Positions 5,672 to 7,542 of a stretch of 7,542 nucleotides of DNA are shown one piece after another (within the stretch, counting starts at the first letter, position 1; every line of letters starts with the position of its first letter). The stretch lies in contig CAKRKK010000118.1 of the NCBI GenBank assembly GCA_934358235.1, positions 1-7,542 of the forward strand. Direction: 5' to 3'. The position numbers and the translations under genes are program-made. Origin of the DNA: an uncultured Lachnospira sp. (GTDB taxonomy: Bacteria > Bacillota > Clostridia > Lachnospirales > Lachnospiraceae). The notes beneath the pieces were generated by a model. It saw only the letters and a list, made by a program, of their open reading frames with translations, did no database searches and was not told where the DNA came from.

Positions 5672-7117
5672 TTATTTACAAGCTATCACATTAAGTATAT
5701 ATTCATACATTCTCTTAGTTGAAGATATGCTTAAGTGTTCCTCAGTTGTATGAATATCAAAAATATCAGGTCCCATTGATATGCAGTCAAGTCCTTCTAT
5801 CTTACCTGCAAGTATACCACATTCAACACCCGCATGAATTGCCTCTATTGTTGGCTTTTTTCCATACATCTGTTCAAATATCCTTACCATATCATCGCGG
5901 AGCTTGGAATCCTTCTTATATTCCCATGCCGGATATTCCCCTGTGAATTCTACATTTGCCCTGAATGCCTCACTAACGAATTTAATCTGGCTCTTAAGGT
6001 TCTTTAAAGCTGCTCCTACTGAGCTTCTGAGCGAGAATCTAAGACATATACCTGATTCATCTAGTGAAACCACACCAAGATTAAGCGAAGTTTCCACCAG
6101 ATTATCTATATCCTGGCTCATTCTCATTATTCCGTTAGGTAATGCTTGTATAAGCGAAACAGCCCTTGTGCTGTCTTCATGTGTTACTGCTTCTACGCTG
6201 CAGTCCTCTGTTATATCAACCACACAGCTTAAGCCTGCATCTGATGTAGCAAACTCTTCTTTTATCTCTTTTGCTGTATTCTCAATAGAGGCTTTAACAT
6301 CTGCTGCCTTGTCTGCTGCAACGATAATCTCAGCCATACATTCTCTTGGAATAGCATTATCCTTTCTTCCACCATTAAAGGCTGCAAGATATACATTATT
6401 GTCTGCGATAACATCCCTTAATATTCTTGACATAAGAACATTCGCATTACCTCTGCCTTTATCTATTTCTACACCTGAATGTCCTCCTGTCAGTCCTGAT
6501 AAAGTAATGCTAAGCTTTGTTCCAGTAACCTTATTTTTATCAAGCTTTAATGTAACTCTGCTACTGCAGCCACCTGCACAGCTTGCAAGCATAATTCCTT
6601 CTTCTTCACTATCCATATTAAGAAGCTTTTTACCCTTTAACATAGATACATCTATTGAAGAAGCACCCTCCATGCCTACCTCCTCAGATACTGTACACAC
6701 GAACTCAAGACGTGGATGTGCAATGCTATCATCATCAAGTATTGCAAGTGCATAAGCAACAGCAATTCCATCATCACCACCAAGTGTTGTTCCCTTAGCA
6801 GATATGAAATCACCATTCACCTCAAGGTCAAGTCCATCCTCATCCATATTCTTATCACAATCAGGTGTCTTCTCACATACCATATCCATATGTCCCTGAA
6901 GTATTATAGGTGCAACATCCTCATAACCCTTTGAGGCTTCCTTTATTATGATTACATTATTAAGTGCATCCTGATAATATTCAAGATTCCTTGACTTAGC
7001 GAAATCCACAAGATAATTGCTGATCTTATCCTCCTTATATGATGGATGTGGGATATTACATATATCCTCAAAAAAAGAAAATACATTTTTAGGTTCTAAT
7101 TCAGATAATACTCTCAT
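5672..7117 (-). CDS. pepD: PepD-type aminoacyl-histidine dipeptidase (Xaa-His dipeptidase, M20C)
   Basis: PepD is a cytoplasmic zinc dipeptidase that splits dipeptides such as beta-Ala-His and other Xaa-His substrates, recycling amino acids. At 481 residues it has the usual length. Residues expected from characterised M20C enzymes are in place: His76 and Asp78 in GHMDMV, Asp115 in TLGGDDGIAV, catalytic Glu145 and ligand Glu146 in EEVGMEGA, Asp169 in NMDSEEEG and His461 in TTEEHLSI. The lid/dimerisation domain occupies roughly 186-390 and starts near the SGLTGGHSGVEI motif. The ATG at 7115-7117 has a strong AAAGGAGA seven bases upstream (7125-7132). It follows a PqqD-like gene after a short repeat-containing spacer and precedes the regulator gene by 47 bp. 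Whether it belongs functionally to the peptide-response module or is a housekeeping neighbour cannot be decided here; the latter is the simpler reading. Confidence 0.95.
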   Translation of the reverse strand: MRVLSELEPKNVFSFFEDICNIPHPSYKEDKISNYLVDFAKSRNLEYYQDALNNVIIIKEASKGYEDVAPIILQGHMDMVCEKTPDCDKNMDEDGLDLEVNGDFISAKGTTLGGDDGIAVAYALAILDDDSIAHPRLEFVCTVSEEVGMEGASSIDVSMLKGKKLLNMDSEEEGIMLASCAGGCSSRVTLKLDKNKVTGTKLSITLSGLTGGHSGVEIDKGRGNANVLMSRILRDVIADNNVYLAAFNGGRKDNAIPRECMAEIIVAADKAADVKASIENTAKEIKEEFATSDAGLSCVVDITEDCSVEAVTHEDSTRAVSLIQALPNGIMRMSQDIDNLVETSLNLGVVSLDESGICLRFSLRSSVGAALKNLKSQIKFVSEAFRANVEFTGEYPAWEYKKDSKLRDDMVRIFEQMYGKKPTIEAIHAGVECGILAGKIEGLDCISMGPDIFDIHTTEEHLSISSTKRMYEYILNVIACK

Positions 7118-7124
7118 AATACTG

Positions 7125-7132
7125 TCTCCTTT
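7125..7132 (-). promoter_or_regulatory. Shine-Dalgarno site of the dipeptidase gene
   Basis: AAAGGAGA lies seven bases before the ATG. It is the strongest site near the frame's start and fixes the start codon; the repeat array begins 12 bases further upstream of it. Confidence 0.8.
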
Positions 7133-7144
7133 AAAATATTTATT

Positions 7145-7204
7145 TGCCTGTTTCTCTATCTATTTAACAATCTGTTTGACCATCTGTTTAACTATTTATT
7201 TATC
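7145..7204 (-). repeat. Five imperfect 12-bp tandem units between the PqqD-like and dipeptidase genes
   Basis: On the minus strand the units are GATAAATAAATA, GTTAAACAGATG, GTCAAACAGATT, GTTAAATAGATA and GAGAAACAGGCA (7204 down to 7145). The middle three share most bases with the consensus GTTAAACAGATN. The first unit lies in the last codons of the PqqD-like gene and its stop codon, so the gene end seems to have grown or decayed within the array. The units are adjacent without spacers, so this is not a CRISPR. It could be slipped-strand expansion, protein-binding iterons, or a flexible unstructured leader. Confidence 0.7.
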
Positions 7205-7542
7205 TTGTTCATATATACAATAAACTGATTCTTATGAAGCAGCTTAATAAAGTAACATAATCTCTCATACAGCGGCTCCGCTTTCTCTCCAAAATGCTCC
7301 TTCACAAGCTGTCCTATATCATAAATACTTCTTACACCATCTATGCTATGCCACACAAAGGTACCGAAATCGTCTAATTCGATATAACTGTATCTGGGCT
7401 TTCGTGCAACAAGCTGTGCTATTCTGTTAAAAATCCCTTTATTGTGCACTTTAACTTCTACACGTCCTTTTTTGTTTTCCCTGCATTCGAACAACGAATT
7501 ATGCTTTGGAACATAGTCTAAGTAATTATCCTTCTGCTTAGC
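7192..7542 (-). CDS. PqqD-like small protein (RiPP-recognition-element fold), N-terminus beyond window
   Basis: The frame is open from the right edge to a TAG at 7192-7194, giving 116 visible residues with no start codon needed inside the window. The stretch from about residue 53 (YIELDDFGTFVWHSIDG, then IYDIGQLVKEHFGEKAE and FIKLLHKNQFI) has the PqqD pattern. That pattern is an aliphatic/acidic strand-turn, a Phe-x-Trp helix ending in a DG turn, an 'I-x-x-I' helix and a final hydrophobic helix. PqqD domains bind leader peptides of ribosomally made, modified peptides, but many stand-alone copies in Firmicutes have no known role. The preceding residues (DNYLDYVPKHN, then a Lys/Arg-rich stretch) are not recognised. 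The TTG at 7492-7494 is inside the reading frame and is an unlikely start, since the coding sense continues upstream through YLDYVPKHN. It lies upstream of pepD in the same direction. Family call is fairly sure, function open. Confidence 0.75.
   Translation of the reverse strand, partial: AKQKDNYLDYVPKHNSLFECRENKKGRVEVKVHNKGIFNRIAQLVARKPRYSYIELDDFGTFVWHSIDGVRSIYDIGQLVKEHFGEKAEPLYERLCYFIKLLHKNQFIVYMNKINK

Noticed and set aside
5904..6755. Plus-strand open frame of 283 codons
   Set aside because: It is antisense to pepD, which has all family motifs and a strong ribosome site. Its low-complexity Ser/Leu/Thr-rich product looks like a shadow frame.
7145..7204. CRISPR-like array
   Set aside because: Units are only 12 bp, imperfect and directly adjacent, with no spacers and no cas genes nearby.
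7492..7494. TTG as start of the PqqD-like gene
   Set aside because: The frame stays open to the window edge with protein-like sequence (DNYLDYVPKHN), so the true start is outside.

Overview
The window looks like chromosomal DNA from a low-GC Firmicute, most likely a gut-type clostridium of the Lachnospiraceae. The grounds are the A+T-rich composition, strong AGGAGG-type ribosome binding sites, a BceRS-BceAB-type peptide sensing and efflux module, an M20C dipeptidase and a PqqD-like small protein. No search could be run, so this placement is inference. Every gene I can support lies on the minus strand, so the biological order runs from the right edge to the left. The long plus-strand open frames are shadows.

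Right part (5672-7542): the C-terminal 116 residues of a PqqD-like protein whose start is outside the window, a short spacer built from five imperfect 12-bp tandem units, then a complete PepD-type aminoacyl-histidine dipeptidase with all expected metal and catalytic residues.

Centre (708-5624): an OmpR-type response regulator and a short-loop histidine kinase of the BceRS type, then an ABC ATPase and a ten-helix FtsX/BceB-type permease. In this family the permease detects a cell-wall-active peptide antibiotic, the kinase reads the transporter's activity, and the phosphorylated regulator switches on the transporter genes. The 254-bp gap between kinase and ATPase holds the likely control region: a perfect palindrome fitting the published BceR-type consensus TNACA-N4-TGTAA, a terminator-like hairpin with a seven-T run, a weak promoter, and a GC-richer structured segment that would form most of a long transporter leader. 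The kinase carries an unusual Asn/Asp/Ser-rich tetrapeptide repeat within its dimerisation region.

Left part (1-707): a good sigma-A-type promoter, a clear TPP riboswitch, and the first 173 codons of thiD, whose end is beyond the left edge.

Most of the window consists of recognisable families. The least explained items are the structured leader of the transporter operon, the two separate 12-bp repeat tracts (one coding, one between genes), and the PqqD-like protein next to a peptidase and a peptide-sensing module. I found no CRISPR array, insertion sequence, tRNA or rRNA.
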